Shown: piece by piece, positions 1 to 10,834 of the stretch
Position numbering within the stretch: position 1 is the stretch's first letter
Layout of the letters: each line of letters begins with the position of its first letter
Assembly: GCA_963930775.1 (NCBI GenBank)
Contig: OZ005697.1
Coordinates: forward strand, 6,594,292 to 6,658,291
DNA from: Cliona cf. orientalis
Lineage: Eukaryota > Porifera > Demospongiae > Clionaida > Clionaidae
Direction: 5' to 3'
Length of the DNA: 64,000 nt
The notes under the pieces: model-generated
What the model was told of the DNA's origin: nothing
What the model saw: only the letters and a program-made list of their open reading frames with translations
Databases searched by the model: none
Program-made: the position numbers and the translations under genes

Positions 1-595
1 TTTAGGTACTACCGCAGTCGGAATTTCACCTTGTCACTATAATACTAACCCTTCGTCAACAACCATAGCCTAAACCTAGTCTCGCAAGCCAGACCCTCAC
101 ACTCCACAGCGTTTTAGTTCTTTCAGGAAAAACACGCGGAGGGAGGGTCTGGCCCACTGCCTATACCCGTTTGGATCCAGCCAGACAAGATGTTGTCTGG
201 CCAATCAGATTCGTGGAAAATATGATTACGTCACGTTCAATGTTTATGATTGCGTATAGCTGGTGAACGGCGAGGTTTTTTGGAAGTTGACTTACCGTTT
301 GGGCATTTTCTACTATCGAAAAAGTAGCATCGCTTGTTCAAGTTGTTTCTTTGTGCTTCCGTGGCTACCATTTTCGAGCGAGATTTTGAATTACATCACG
401 CAGTTGAACGTCATGTGTCGCAATGTTACGAAATCATGGATCCAAACGGGCATAGGCAGTGGGCCAGACCCTCCCCCCGCGTGTTTATCCTGAAAGAACT
501 AAACGCTGCGGAGTGTGAGGGTCTGGCTTGCGAGACTAGCCTAAACCCAAACCCCTCGTCACTAACCAATTACCGAAACCCGGTAGTACCTAAAA
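1..595. mobile_element. Foldback/MITE-like element with nested inverted repeats
   Basis: The outer ends are exact inverted copies: TTTAGGTACTACCG at 1-14 and its complement at 582-595. Inside them a second, much longer inverted pair lies at about 75-182 and 434-540, roughly 105 bp per arm with only a few mismatches. It covers the blocks reading CTCGCAAGCCAGACCCTC and GGCCCACTGCCTATACCCG. The central loop (about 183-433) has no convincing gene; short open frames here are chance products of the repeat. The element may continue left of the window. No transposase was seen, so it would be non-autonomous. Confidence 0.7.
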
Positions 596-1013
596 GTAAA
601 CGTAACCGCCGCTTCTATCACAGGCTCACTGGGAGAAAAGCTATCTTCCATGTCTTCTCACGATTGGCAGCTCCAGCGCTAGCGCTAGCACTGTGAGGCC
701 ATCTCTGAGGGGGCGGAGTAAAACCAAGAGGTTAAATATACAGCTGATCGGTGAACTCTGTACCCCAAGATCTGGCGCCAAAAGTTGAAGTGTTTCCATG
801 TGTCTCTGAGAAGCTAAGAACATGCACTTGCTTTAAGTGAAAGGACAGCATTCTGGGCGGATTCTCTGCGCCATATAAACATCAACAGGAGGTAAGCTTA
901 TTTAATTTTGGCATAAAATTAGGCCTATAGCTATAAAATCCCATATTAGCGTGCTGCAGGGTGAGCATTAAAAAGAAAATACCTTTCCGAGGTCAATATT
1001 GTTTGGGTTCTGT
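596..1013. other. Unannotated stretch
   Basis: I see no coding exon, RNA gene or repeat with recognisable ends here. The only local oddity is a short GCTAGCGCTAGC palindromic run near 680. It may be ordinary intergenic sequence between the foldback element and the minisatellite. Confidence 0.4.
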
Positions 1014-1568
1014 GTCCGTCAGTCAGATATATTGGGATTTGTGGGTGTACTTATGTCAGTCTAATATGTTGGGCTTTGTGGGGGTATGTTCGTCAGTCTG
1101 ATATGTTGGGCTTTGTTGGGATTGCTGCCAATTTCATGATAATAACTTCAAGTGTTTGAATTCTGAACTGAGAACAAGCTATGGTACCGGAACAAGCTAA
1201 AATTGGCAGCATTCCTGTCAGTCTGATATGTTGGGCTTTGTGGGTATACTTCCGTCAGTCTGATATGTTGGACTTTGTGGTGGTACGTCTGTCAGTCTGA
1301 TATGTTGGGCTTTGTGGTGGTATGTCCGTCAGTCTGATATGTTGGGCTTTGTGGGTATACTTCCGTCAGTCTGATATGTTGGGCTTTGTGGTGGTACGTC
1401 CGTCAGTCTGATATGTTGGGCTTTGTGGGTATACTTCCGTCAGTCTGATATGTTGGGCTTTGTGGTGGTATGTCCGTCAGTCTGATATGTTGGGCTTTGT
1501 GGGTATACTTCCATCAGTCTGATATGTTGGGCTTTGTGGTGGTACGTCCGTCAGTCTGATATGTTGGG
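1014..1568. repeat. Minisatellite with ~36-bp unit
   Basis: The core GTCAGTCTGATATGTTGGGC followed by TTTGTGG and a short variable spacer recurs more than a dozen times. From about 1200 to 1568 the units alternate between two spacer types (TATACTTCC and TGGTACGTCC/TATGTCC), so the higher-order period is about 72 bp. A non-repeat insert at about 1118-1214 begins and ends with inverted copies of TGCTGCCAATTT/AAATTGGCAGCA, so a small element probably landed in the array. Confidence 0.85.
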
Positions 1569-2096
1569 ATGGAGTGTGATTATCATTACTGTTTGTAGGA
1601 TCAGTGGGAAGGATTGGTCCAGAAAAATAGAGAGAAAGAAACGACAGAAGTCGAAAAAATGCAGCGATGCCTGCACTAGCGCTGGCAGTATCTTAAAAGC
1701 CGTATGGAGTTGATATGATGGTGTCAGATGAAGAAAGAACTCAAAGAATACCAATTTGTGGAGAAAACTTTCGAGACACAAGTTTGCTGTAATTATTATA
1801 ATAATTATTATTATACTAGATTCCTTGATTGCTGTAAATTTGTTATGGAATGTTGTACTGATTATAATGCTTTCTGTATAGTGGTGGGGTGATATGGCGT
1901 GCATGGGATAGTTCATGTGGTTGTAACATTCCCTGTATTGGATGACTGTAGGATATTTCATGTGCTCCAACATCTATCTGCTAGAGTACAGCTGTATGAC
2001 ACATGATGTGCCCACTATCTGTCCGCTACCCGGCACTTAGCCCTATCCTGCGGTGGGCACATCAGCAGAAATTTGAACTGCCATGCAGTCTAGGAC
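1569..2096. other. 5' flank of the AIG1-like gene
   Basis: This AT-rich stretch includes an ATTATTATAATAATTATTATTAT run near 1790-1815. A short inverted pair lies near 2006-2063: GTGCCCACTATCTG with TGCGGTGGGCACATC. No exon was recognised. It presumably includes the promoter and 5' untranslated region of the gene starting at 2097, but I cannot point to a convincing TATA box. Confidence 0.35.
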
Positions 2097-3188
2097 ATGT
2101 CAAGACACATCCAATTTCCTATATCAATCCACCATCAATCCAATAGTTTGGGAGATGGATATTTGCCCAGTGTAAGGAATGCTAATAAGATCTGCATATT
2201 AGTCGTAGGTACAAGTGGAGACGGTGTATCAACTCTATTGAATGGACTGTTCGGTGAAGAAAAATATCGATCCCGTGAAAGTGCAAATGAATATACAATT
2301 CATGAAAGCACTTTTAGAATAAGAAATGCAGTAAACGTTACTGTAATTGACTGTCGCAATTTGCACGCCAACCTAATGACCATCGAAAGGAATGTGAATG
2401 AAGTTATTGAAAAAGTGAAGCCACACGGAATTCCCGATCTGATACTATATTCCCAAAAAATGGGGGAGAATATTGATGTTGTTTCCCAAACTAAACACAA
2501 ATCTGTTATTGCGAGACTAACAGCTGGCTTCGCAAATCTGGATGAAAGCATGGCATACAAGGATATATGGAAGCGGTGCTTATTTGTTCTCACATTTGCA
2601 AATGAATATGAAATATCACTCAATGAGCAAAGGGATAAAGAGAAAAGGTTTAACTGCAGGTGGGATGAGTGGAAGATGACACTTAAGCAAACACTCAATG
2701 ATTCGAAGGTATACGTCCCTATGAAAGTCTGCATTGCAGGATTCAGAGAGTCAAAGCTGCACCAAAGCGATCACTGGCTGAGTGACATTTGGCTGGCAGC
2801 ATTTCTAACTCTACCCAAGAGTGGAGCTTTGGCTCTGCTACGAATCAATGCTTTCAGATTTGTTAAAGCGGCTTTGTCATTTGAGGACATCCATCCAGCA
2901 GAGCAACTCATCGTTATCGATCAGTCAGTGTCACTTATTAACAACGCAGGAGCAATTGCAGGAATAGGAGCAGCTGGAACTGCCACTGCAGTTACTGGTG
3001 CAGCTATTGGAGGAACTATTGGAGCTCTTGGTATTGGAATTATCTCTTTTGGAGTTGCAGCTGGAAGCGGACTAGCACTTGGAATAGTTCTTGGTAGTAT
3101 GTTTGGTGTCGGAGTTTCTAGTGCAGCTACTGCTGGCGTTAAACACTACAAGGAGAATAAAAATTTTGCTAAACTTCCACCACTATAG
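2097..3188 (+). CDS. AIG1/GIMAP-like P-loop protein with glycine-zipper C-terminus
   Basis: This is an intronless 363-codon frame. Residues 32-50 form a beta strand and P-loop of the AIG1/GIMAP/IRG kind: a hydrophobic strand, then GTSGDGVST, then LLNGLFG. The invariant Walker A lysine position reads Val44. The expected G3 DxxG is DCRN at about residue 85, and a weak G4-like strand (VLTFAN) follows near residue 165. Residues about 284-346 form a long Gly/Ala-rich hydrophobic stretch with GxxxG spacing, as in membrane-inserting immunity GTPases. The first ATG after an in-frame gap was taken as start. Membership in the P-loop GTPase group is inferred from fold-like motifs; loss of the lysine suggests weak or no nucleotide hydrolysis. 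No partner genes are adjacent. Confidence 0.7.
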   Translation: MSRHIQFPISIHHQSNSLGDGYLPSVRNANKICILVVGTSGDGVSTLLNGLFGEEKYRSRESANEYTIHESTFRIRNAVNVTVIDCRNLHANLMTIERNVNEVIEKVKPHGIPDLILYSQKMGENIDVVSQTKHKSVIARLTAGFANLDESMAYKDIWKRCLFVLTFANEYEISLNEQRDKEKRFNCRWDEWKMTLKQTLNDSKVYVPMKVCIAGFRESKLHQSDHWLSDIWLAAFLTLPKSGALALLRINAFRFVKAALSFEDIHPAEQLIVIDQSVSLINNAGAIAGIGAAGTATAVTGAAIGGTIGALGIGIISFGVAAGSGLALGIVLGSMFGVGVSSAATAGVKHYKENKNFAKLPPL

Positions 3189-6041
3189 CACCCAGTACTA
3201 AATACTATACTATTGACAGTGAATTTTAATTCTTTGTATAAAAACAGCTACATATTCCTGTGTATATATAATGTGTTTGTTTTCCCCCAGATTTTTTCAA
3301 CGTATACATGTATACATAGCTAAAAATTTAATGGTTAACTTTGTACTATTACTTTTTGTGTTAAGAATAGCTATAGCGTAATGTGCCAATTACCGACAGG
3401 TATCAACTATCGGAAATACGGGTATCGATTATCGACATAGGGCCTTAGTATAGGCAGTGGGCGTGGCGCGTTTAATAATAACTTCGCGTGGTCGATCGCG
3501 ACTCGCTTCTGTGCTTCAGGCTGGACTTTTGAAGGTAAGTTTTGCTTCATTTGTGATAAGATGACCCTCACAGTGTCTTACTTTCTCAATATAGGGGCAA
3601 AGACGCGATGGTGCTGTTCCCGAGGCGCTTCTGCCAAGATTGAAAAAACGATAAAGATCGAACAAGCTCACCTATGAACACGAAGTTGTCTCAGTAGTTA
3701 GAGCTCATGATTATGCACCTGCTAGTATTTTTTATATAATTTTCTTACTCTTGGATTGCATGAAATGTGATGACAAAGCTCCAAGTGACGATAATTGATT
3801 GTATTGAAAGTATACGGTGTGCCGATAATACGTACCGACTGTTGATAACTGGCATTCGCAATTACTAGTAGTGTCATGCAGGGCCTGTTTGGGGCGAGCC
3901 TGAGCTGAGCCTCTGAAATTCTGTCAGTAGCTGAGACTCAAAAACTTTAACAAAGCTATAGCACAATAGATCGTGAAAACCACTGACATATATCCAAGCA
4001 GACAATGACAGACAGTCTCATAGTGCCATGTAGGCCTATAGGCCTATTATACAGCTGCATGATAGTCCCCTCCACATAGTGTCTGCCAACAGTCTAGAGA
4101 AATTTTAATTTTACTGGCTTTATTGTCGGAGTCAGCCTGGTTAGCAATATGTCTATCTTTATCGCGTTCTTAGCTGATCCTTGCGTTGTTGAGCTGACGA
4201 CGAGCTCTGTCTCGCTCTCTACTCCTTTGGAGCCCGGCGCGCTACGGTAGCTACGTAGCCTTGATCAACAATACATGCAGGCACGAGTGTAAATTTGCAA
4301 TTCGCTAAATTAGAACGGTGTGTATACGGCCCGTAGTCCAAGCTTGAGAATGCGCAATAGAATATTTCACGCTTATGTCCATAGAGCCATGCTGGGCATA
4401 TATTTCGCGTGACGGACGTACCATACATAATCATAGAGTCGGTAGACTCTATAAGTAGGGATGGCCCGGATATGCCATATATGTAATACATTACAAAAAC
4501 ATTAATAACTCAGAGCAACTTAAACTTTAAGATTTTTAACTTTCATATTCATAATCTACGCCAGAATATCTATCTAGAAAGCCCCAAAACATCTATGGAA
4601 ACAATCAGGTATACCAGAGCAAGCTGTGTAAAGAAATCACAAAAAGTGCTAAAATCTCAATCTTTGTTTTTCCAGGGCTAACTCAAGACTCCCTGGATCG
4701 TTCACCTTGATTCGAGCATAAATCCTCTCCGTTTTGGAGCGCGCACGTCTGTGGCATGCTCGTTTTGTATTATCAGGAAAGCGATTTAATTGTGGGTGTG
4801 TTCAGCACATTTTGCGAGTGGGTGTGTCTGAATCGCCATTTTATCATAATAATGCGCATGCTCATATTGTGTTGGTAACCATGGTGAAGTCATGTGACAC
4901 TAGCATGGCGCCGCGCGCGACCGCATCGCACTGCACTTGCGCGACCTCATCGATCGTGTGCGCGCGAGTGGAGCTGACAGAAGGCACTCAGGCTCACACT
5001 AGGGCTAAGGCCATGAAAAACGTCTGTTTAGGGAGCAAATCTTAGAAGCCAGTAAGTTTATTGCCTGGTAGTAACTTCTCTGGGCCTGGGATAGAGTCAG
5101 TGAGTTGGCCCGTCGAACCCCTGGCAGCTAAGCCTGAGGTAGCGCTATACTTTGATCACCAACAAAATGAGCAGAACTTGATCGCTAATATGCGCTATCA
5201 TGTAGCAACATAGAGTCATAGAATCTATGGCAGCAAGTAGTGATGGCTTGGTGCGGTCTGAGATATTTTAGCCAATATTGGAAAACAGCTTTTCGACTAT
5301 AATGAAACAAAAGTGGCAACTGTTGAGAGTGGTGCTGTGCAGCTTCTGTGTAAATGCACCCCACCAAAAATGAGATACAGATGGCCCCGGACCCTGCATC
5401 GTGACAAGCGGTGAAAGATTATAATACTATTGATCATATATAAATGCAATTATGTGCGAGGTGTCTGTTTTTAATAACAGCCTCTGTCAGGAAATACCAG
5501 TCTCTACGTAGCTATATTATGAGTTAATGGAAAAATCATGTCAGATGGTATTAATGAATTATCCTAAGAGGAATAAAAAAAGGAACAGAAACAAGTATAA
5601 AAAACAATGAAATTGAAGGATGAAGTAGGAATGGCAGGGTCAAAAAGTACACAAACAAGATTTATAGTGATAATCACGTTCACTATACATCCCTACGCTT
5701 GCTTTTTGAGTAGGTGCAGGAATTAACTAACCATGCAGGCAGTGCTGCGACGATCAAAGCTGATTAATCTTCCCCCCCCCCCCCCCACCCCTCTATGACG
5801 TGCATAGAATACAAACTACAGACTTTTTACTACTTCTTGCAAAATCCGAATGGAAAGCGTAAAGCGTAGTCATAGTACAGTAGTGCCCACAACTCAATTA
5901 TCGAATGACAACATTGCGCGCGCATGTAATTGCGCGCGCGCGGTATAATAATTATGTAGTATGATCAGTATGCCACGTCAGCTGTTCTTGCAACTAGAGA
6001 GATCCTAGTCTACCACGCAGCCTGAGGAGAGTTGTCGCCCA
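3189..6041. other. Long intergenic stretch, no gene recognised
   Basis: I find no convincing exon or RNA gene. It holds a poly-C run at 5773-5787, a GC-rich segment at about 4905-4975, and alternating GC blocks at about 5917-5942 just upstream of the next gene. Weakly related blocks near 3390-3450 and 3815-3860 (ACCGACAGGTATCAAC against ACCGACTGTTGATAAC) could be remnants of an element. Open frames of 60-103 codons here lack homology I can recognise and look random. Confidence 0.45.
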
Positions 6042-6350
6042 GTGATGGATCCGCTATATTACGATGACCACTACTACTGGCAGTGGTACCCTTACTGGAA
6101 TCGTCAGGGATACAATGCTGATGGACACGTTCCCTCCACTAGCACGAACACCCGCAAAGACGGTCACGCGGCCGATCCCTTGTGCGTGCCAAGCGACTCC
6201 GATAACAGCGATGGTGAAATGTCGCCTAACAATCAGGGTAAAGACACAACTACAGGGCCTAGTGAGAGTTTGGCAAACGAGGTAAGCGTGTGTACTGTAG
6301 GGGGTGGGCTTCTATTAGAGAGGCTTCGATCTGAAATTACCCCCCCCCCC

Positions 6351-6405
<55 letters not shown>

Positions 6406-6958
6406 GGAAAATTATAATTACAGGCTGAAAGTGATCAACCCCAACAAAAAAAGTGATTACATTGTTCGAGATCTTCATTGTTTTCATGGAAAATTTGATA
6501 CACTTATGGAAATGAAGATTAAGCTCATGGATGAATTTGGCAGCCTTCTTCCCCCCACTACTGAGTTTCAGCTTGGATATTTTTTCGGAAAACAGTCAAC
6601 AAAGTTTTGGCTAATGTGCCAGGAGGACCTAAACACCATGAATAAATGCGTCGAAAAATGTAAAGGTAGTGTCATGCTATGGTGTGATGCAAGATCTACT
6701 GATCAGCCAAGTGGGAATAAACGAAAAAAGGCATCAGAAAACCCCCCTTCAACACAACGGCAGCAAATTGAAGCAGAGCTGGATACTATTTTGAAAGATT
6801 TACAGTCCAAACACGGGGATAAATACACTATACCCCAGCTACGTTGCTGGGCAAGAATGATTAGTACGGGAAAGTATGAAAATACCGACACTATACCTGT
6901 GTTTCTCGAGTTAGACAATCAACCTAAGAAGTCAAAGCGTACCTCACTCGCATAATAT
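6042..6958 (+). CDS. Two-exon protein of unknown function
   Basis: Exon 1 is 6042-6281 and exon 2 is 6407-6958, joined in phase 0 across a 125-bp intron with a GTAAGC donor and a CT-repeat acceptor (CTCTCTAG). The protein is about 263 aa. Residues 1-80 are Tyr/Trp-rich, then polar. Residues about 81-170 are a folded region with YFFGKQSTKFW and several cysteines. A basic Ser/Pro linker follows, and the last ~70 residues hold a helical segment ending QLRCWARMI, which reminds me of multi-copy proteins in sponge and coral genomes. I cannot name the family or function. It ends with a basic KKSKRTSLA tail. Position next to a transposase remnant leaves open that it is a transposon-derived gene. Confidence 0.6.
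6282..6406 (+). other. Intron whose polypyrimidine tract is a (CT)n microsatellite
   Basis: The intron runs from GTAAGC at 6282 to TAG at 6406. Almost half of it is a run of ten C followed by about 24 CT dinucleotides immediately before the AG. The microsatellite therefore serves as the polypyrimidine tract of the 3' splice site, and its length should vary between alleles. Confidence 0.65.
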
Positions 6959-7259
6959 TATTAGGTGCATGCATATAGTACTATTATATTATTATGCATA
7001 ATAATTGATGATTATCATTAGTCAATCCTAGCTGCTCAATATCATAATGCCACCCTAGAGAACTTGAATTGACCACTAAGTCTTCTTTTAATTAACATCC
7101 AATTACATACCGTATTTCTTCTAAAAAATCGGCCCTTCTAATTATTCGGTATCCTTTACCGATAATAATAATAAATATAGTCTCTAATTTTTCGGCAAAG
7201 GTAGTCATGCGTATATGCTATAAGTTGTAGATGTCTCGAGATTTGCAAACAGCCAAAAA
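6959..7259. repeat. Intergenic stretch with a partial copy of the ACCGTATTTCTTCT element
   Basis: Positions about 7108-7228 match one half of the element found complete at 16072-16295, including the terminal TACCGTATTTCTTCTAAA, the internal TTCGGCAAAGGT and GCGTATATGCTATAA. The other terminal repeat is missing. The remnant ends about 30 bp before the piggyBac start codon. The rest is AT-rich sequence without features. Confidence 0.6.
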
Positions 7260-7477
7260 ATGTCGGAGCTTCGTTCTAAAGACCTCGTGGATGCTTTTTA
7301 AGATAACCAAAGTGATTTAGAGAGCGGAGCGAGCTCACCAGACGAAGATTGCTTGGATTCCGATGAAGAAGTCGGACTAGGTTCTGAACCGGGTAAGTAG
7401 AATATATACTTGAAGGTTATTCCTGCTTGACAAAGCCTAAAAAGGCATATTTGTATGATCTGGATCATGAAAATCTG

Positions 7478-7478
<1 letters not shown>

Positions 7479-7524
<46 letters not shown>

Positions 7525-7557
7525 CATGCATGCATGTGTGTGTGTGTGCGTGCGCAT
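7479..7557. repeat. (GT)n microsatellite
   Basis: About twenty GT dinucleotides are followed by GCATGCATGCATGT and further GT units. It lies inside the intron of the piggyBac pseudogene. Confidence 0.95.
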
Positions 7558-7589
7558 ATCGCGTGTACGTATACAATGCATGTATGTGT

Positions 7590-8660
7590 GGAAGTGGGCA
7601 TGCTGTGTAGGAAGTGACGTCAACTGAATAGGAAGTGGGCGTGGTCGGGGGCTAATTGATCAGTGACATCAGCAATGGGGAGGAGCAGTGGGTGTGGTCG
7701 GGGGCCAGAACTTCCGTCAGGAAGCTTGCAATAGGCACAGGAAGTGACGTCAGCTTTAGGAGAAGTGGGCATGGTTTGGAAGCCACAACAGGCCTGCAAT
7801 AAATACAAGAAGTGACATGAACAATGGGGAGGGGCAGTGGGCGTGGTTTTAGGGCAGGATTTTAGTCTGAAGCTTGGAATAGGCACAGGAAGTGACGTCA
7901 GCATCGGGAGAAGTGGGCGTGGTTTGAGGCCACAATGGGCCTCCAGTAGGTACAGGAAGTGACGCCAGGAATGGGGAGGAGGGGAGGAGCAGTGGGCGTG
8001 GTTGGGGCCAGAATTTCAGTTGGAAGCATGGAATAGACACAGGAAGCGACGTCAGCGTCGGGAGAAGTGGGCGTGGTCTGGAGGCCTGAACGGGCCTACA
8101 ATAGACACAGGAAATGACGTCAGCAATGGGGAGGAGCAGTGGGCGTGGTTTGGGGCCAGAACGGGCCTGCGATAGGCGTAGGAAGTGACGCCAGCATTGG
8201 GAGAAGTGGGCGTGGTCTGGAGGCCGGAACAGGCCTACAATAGACACAGGCAGTGACGTCAGCAATGGGGAGGAGCAGTGGGCGTGGTCTGGAGGCCAGA
8301 ACAGGCCTACATTAGGCACAGGAAGTGATATCAGCAATGGGGGGGCAGTGGGCGTGGTTTGGGGCCAGAACAGGCCTGCGATAGGCTGCAGTGGGCGTGG
8401 TTTAGGGCCACAATTAATGAGGAAGTGACATCAGCATTGGGGAGATGCAGTGGGCGTGGCCAGAATGGGCTTACAGTAAGTGATGTTAGCAGGAGCAGTG
8501 GGTGTGGCTTTGGGCCACAATCGTCTTTGGAGGCCTGTATTTGGCATGGGAAGTGACGTCAGCAGGAAGTAGGTGTGGCTTGGGGCCGTCAATAGTGGTG
8601 TAGAAGGTGATGTGACAATAAAGTAGGTGTGGTCTTGGTGTTGAATTGTGGTGCAGAACC
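7590..8660. repeat. Minisatellite carrying repeated CRE palindromes
   Basis: Diverged units of about 70-90 bp follow the plan GGAAGTGACGTCAGCA, then GGGGAGGAGCAGTGGGCGTGG, then TTTGGGGCCAGAACAGGCC. The exact palindrome TGACGTCA occurs six times (near 7614, 7746, 7890, 8114, 8252 and 8550), and near-matches occur in most other units. GGGCGTGG, a GC-box/KLF-like sequence, is present in nearly every unit. Long minus-strand open frames here are products of the repeat. The array lies within the piggyBac pseudogene intron. Confidence 0.85.
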
Positions 8661-8713
8661 ATGTTTAAACGGGTTTATGTGTAACATCAATATAATTCAT
8701 TAATATCATAATA

Positions 8714-9392
8714 TGTGACCATCCACGACAAAACCAACCATATTGCGCTGACAACCGATTTTTAGTTAAGGCCACCATTACCAAGTACAACCTTTGAACT
8801 ATTGCTGCTGCAAATTTGAAGTCTCTAGCCCGTGTAGTCATGGAGATATGAGCCAAAATGTACCCGGATCGCCCATAATAAAAATGTGCAGCAAGCACAA
8901 TGAAACATTGCTACGTACGTTACATGCGGAAGTCCGTATACTCGCCGTTTATGCAAAGTACATGGTCACGCCCACTAAGTCAAAGAGCCAGATGGCGGCC
9001 AAGACGTTGGAAAGAAAGCAGCAGCCAGCGTTTTGATGGAAAAGAACGAAAAGATAAGCGTGTCTATAGATCGTTAGTACACAAAATCGAAAAAAGAAGT
9101 GTCTGGAGAGTTTTTTCTGTGCAGCTGCCGTGCTTGCCTACCTGCAACTATGGTAACGGCTCCGTATCATGGACGGTCAATGTTAGCTACACGGCCGACT
9201 TCTTCGAGCCATAACTCGGTAAGTATAGCGTTCTAGAAGCTACGAAACAGATATTTGTGTAGAGGAAGGATTCCTCTATCGATCCATGCCAAAAAGTGAA
9301 AAATGATAATTATCACCTTGGGCAACTAAATAGGCCTGTATCTCAGATTGATATCCAGCGCAGTATGGTTGGTTTTGTCGTGGACGGTCACA
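8714..9392. mobile_element. 679-bp MITE (TGTGACC family), copy 1
   Basis: The ends TGTGACCATCCACGACAAAA and TTTTGTCGTGGACGGTCACA are inverted repeats extending to GCGCTG/CAGCGC. It is flanked by TA on both sides (8712-8713 and 9393-9394), consistent with a TA target duplication. The interior is closely similar to the copy at 12236-12915 along its whole length. No transposase is encoded. Its right end is only 11 bp from the acceptor AG of the piggyBac pseudogene exon 2. Confidence 0.85.
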
Positions 9393-10043
9393 TATTTCTC
9401 TGCAGAGTGTGGTGGTGATGAATCTGATGAGGAACTTATGGCACCTACCCGTAAGCGACGTAGATTATGTAGTGAACTTGCCCTTAAAACATCACTAGAG
9501 CCTGGGCTTTACCCTGAATTTCTTGGTGCGGAAGGGCCAGCAGAAGATCATGACCCCGAAAGTAACTCTGCCTCAGATTATCTATTGCTGCTCTGGCCAG
9601 AATCACTCACCTCCCATATAGCTACTGAGACAAATAGGTATGCTAGGCAGAGGAATCGTTTCAATTAGGGTAGCTACGTGTCAGAGAGTGTAGATGGGAA
9701 GCAGTATTTTGTATTCAATGATCGCAAGCTTGTTAGCTTTGTTACTAATGTGTTTCCAGAGACTATGAACAGTAAAGTGTTCAGGCTTCAGCCTGAGGGT
9801 GTTCTGAGGGAGCAGTCAGTTCCCCCACTCTTACCAGCCTATAATAAGTACATGGGTGCTGTTGATCTCACTGATCAGCTGATAAGGACCTATGGTTTTG
9901 ATAGGAAATCCAAGCGTTGCTGGCTTCGGCCATTCCTTTTTTGTTTTGATGTGTCAACAAATAATGCCCATATTCTCTATAAACACAACTGTAAACGATG
10001 TGGTGTCAAACCAAAGGATTTGCTTGGATTTCATTTGGAACTA

Positions 10044-10592
10044 CAGTCGAGCCTCCGATAACGGACCCTCCGAGAAGCGGACAACCTCTCTACAGCGGAC
10101 AAGTGCCGTGTTACCAATTGAATTTAGCATAGTTATAGTACATTAGCAACCTCCGAGAAGCGGACGCTTCTCGATTCCGGACAGCGGACAAGATCCAAGC
10201 TCCCAACGTGACTTTTCAATGCAAAACTGCCTCTAAATAGCGGACATCCGGAAACCACGCCCTTAAATTAACGATGCCACGCCCACCTTTGCCGCAATCT
10301 AGGCGGTCGCGATATTATGCCGCATGCGCGATAATAATATTAACCTTGAATCCAGATAACGATTTGGAGTAGCCAGTACTTCAGAAACAAAAAAATTCAG
10401 TCTGTGCTATGTTGATACTGAAAACTGAACATCACAATCACTTGATTATCATCTCTACTGCATTTACTAACTTGTTAAGGATAATACAATCAAAATGGGT
10501 TGAGAAATCATGAAACTCCGAGATAGGGACAACCTCCGAACAAAGGACAAGAGGCCCGTTCCCAAAGTGTCCTTTGTTCGGAGGCTCGACTG
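10044..10592. mobile_element. 549-bp Tigger/pogo-like MITE splitting the piggyBac gene
   Basis: The ends are CAGTCGAGCCTCCGA and its inverted counterpart TCGGAGGCTCGACTG. TA is duplicated at 10042-10043 and 10593-10594, the signature of Tc1/mariner-group elements; the CAGTCGA..CTCCG ends suggest a Tigger/pogo relative. Internal blocks AGCGGACA and CGGACAACCTC recur. Removing the element and one TA joins the two transposase segments exactly in frame, so it landed in a frame that was still continuous at that point. It carries no transposase. Confidence 0.85.
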
Positions 10593-10834
10593 TAGCACGT
10601 TTGCTGTTACAATTTGGCAGCAGTTCTAAGGCACAGAGTAGTGTGAATAAGGGTAAGGCCCAAGATGTTAGTGTTTGTTATCTAAGTAGAGTTAGTGACC
10701 TAGGCCTAAATAGGGGTAGGTGCCACCAATGTATCAAGATGAAGAGGAAGAGGCACACTTCATTTGGATGTTCTGTGTGTAAAATTAGACTATGCAAGAT
10801 CAGATGTTTTCAAGAATATCATAATATGTAGTTA

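Larger units (their letters stand above)
7260..10834 (+). pseudogene. piggyBac-type transposase pseudogene (two exons, interrupted)
   Basis: Exon 1 (7260-7392) encodes the acidic Ser/Asp/Glu-rich N-terminus typical of piggyBac proteins but has an in-frame TAA at 7299. A GTAAGT donor at 7393 and a TTTCTCTGCAG acceptor ending at 9405 join it in phase 1 to exon 2. Exon 2 continues in one frame from 9406, through an in-frame TAG at 9666-9668, to 10041, and resumes at 10595-10834 after a MITE. Recognisable parts are the N-terminal part of the transposase domain, the late block with YNKYMGAVDLTDQL (third catalytic Asp), and the C-terminal cysteine-rich finger (C..C, LCKIRCF). The middle, with the first two catalytic Asp residues, is deleted. 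It cannot be an active transposase. Confidence 0.85.

Noticed and set aside
1014-1568. CRISPR-like array
   Set aside because: The spacers are near-identical variants rather than unique sequences, and the context is eukaryotic; it is a minisatellite.
7298-8337. Minus-strand open frames of 92-162 codons rich in His/Thr and Pro/Leu
   Set aside because: They arise from the (GT)n tract and the CRE minisatellite read in reverse; the repeated peptides follow the DNA repeat unit.
10574-10831. Separate small zinc-finger gene
   Set aside because: Its first codons lie in the right end of a MITE, and the remainder continues the piggyBac frame after excision of the element, including the family's C-terminal Cys-rich finger.
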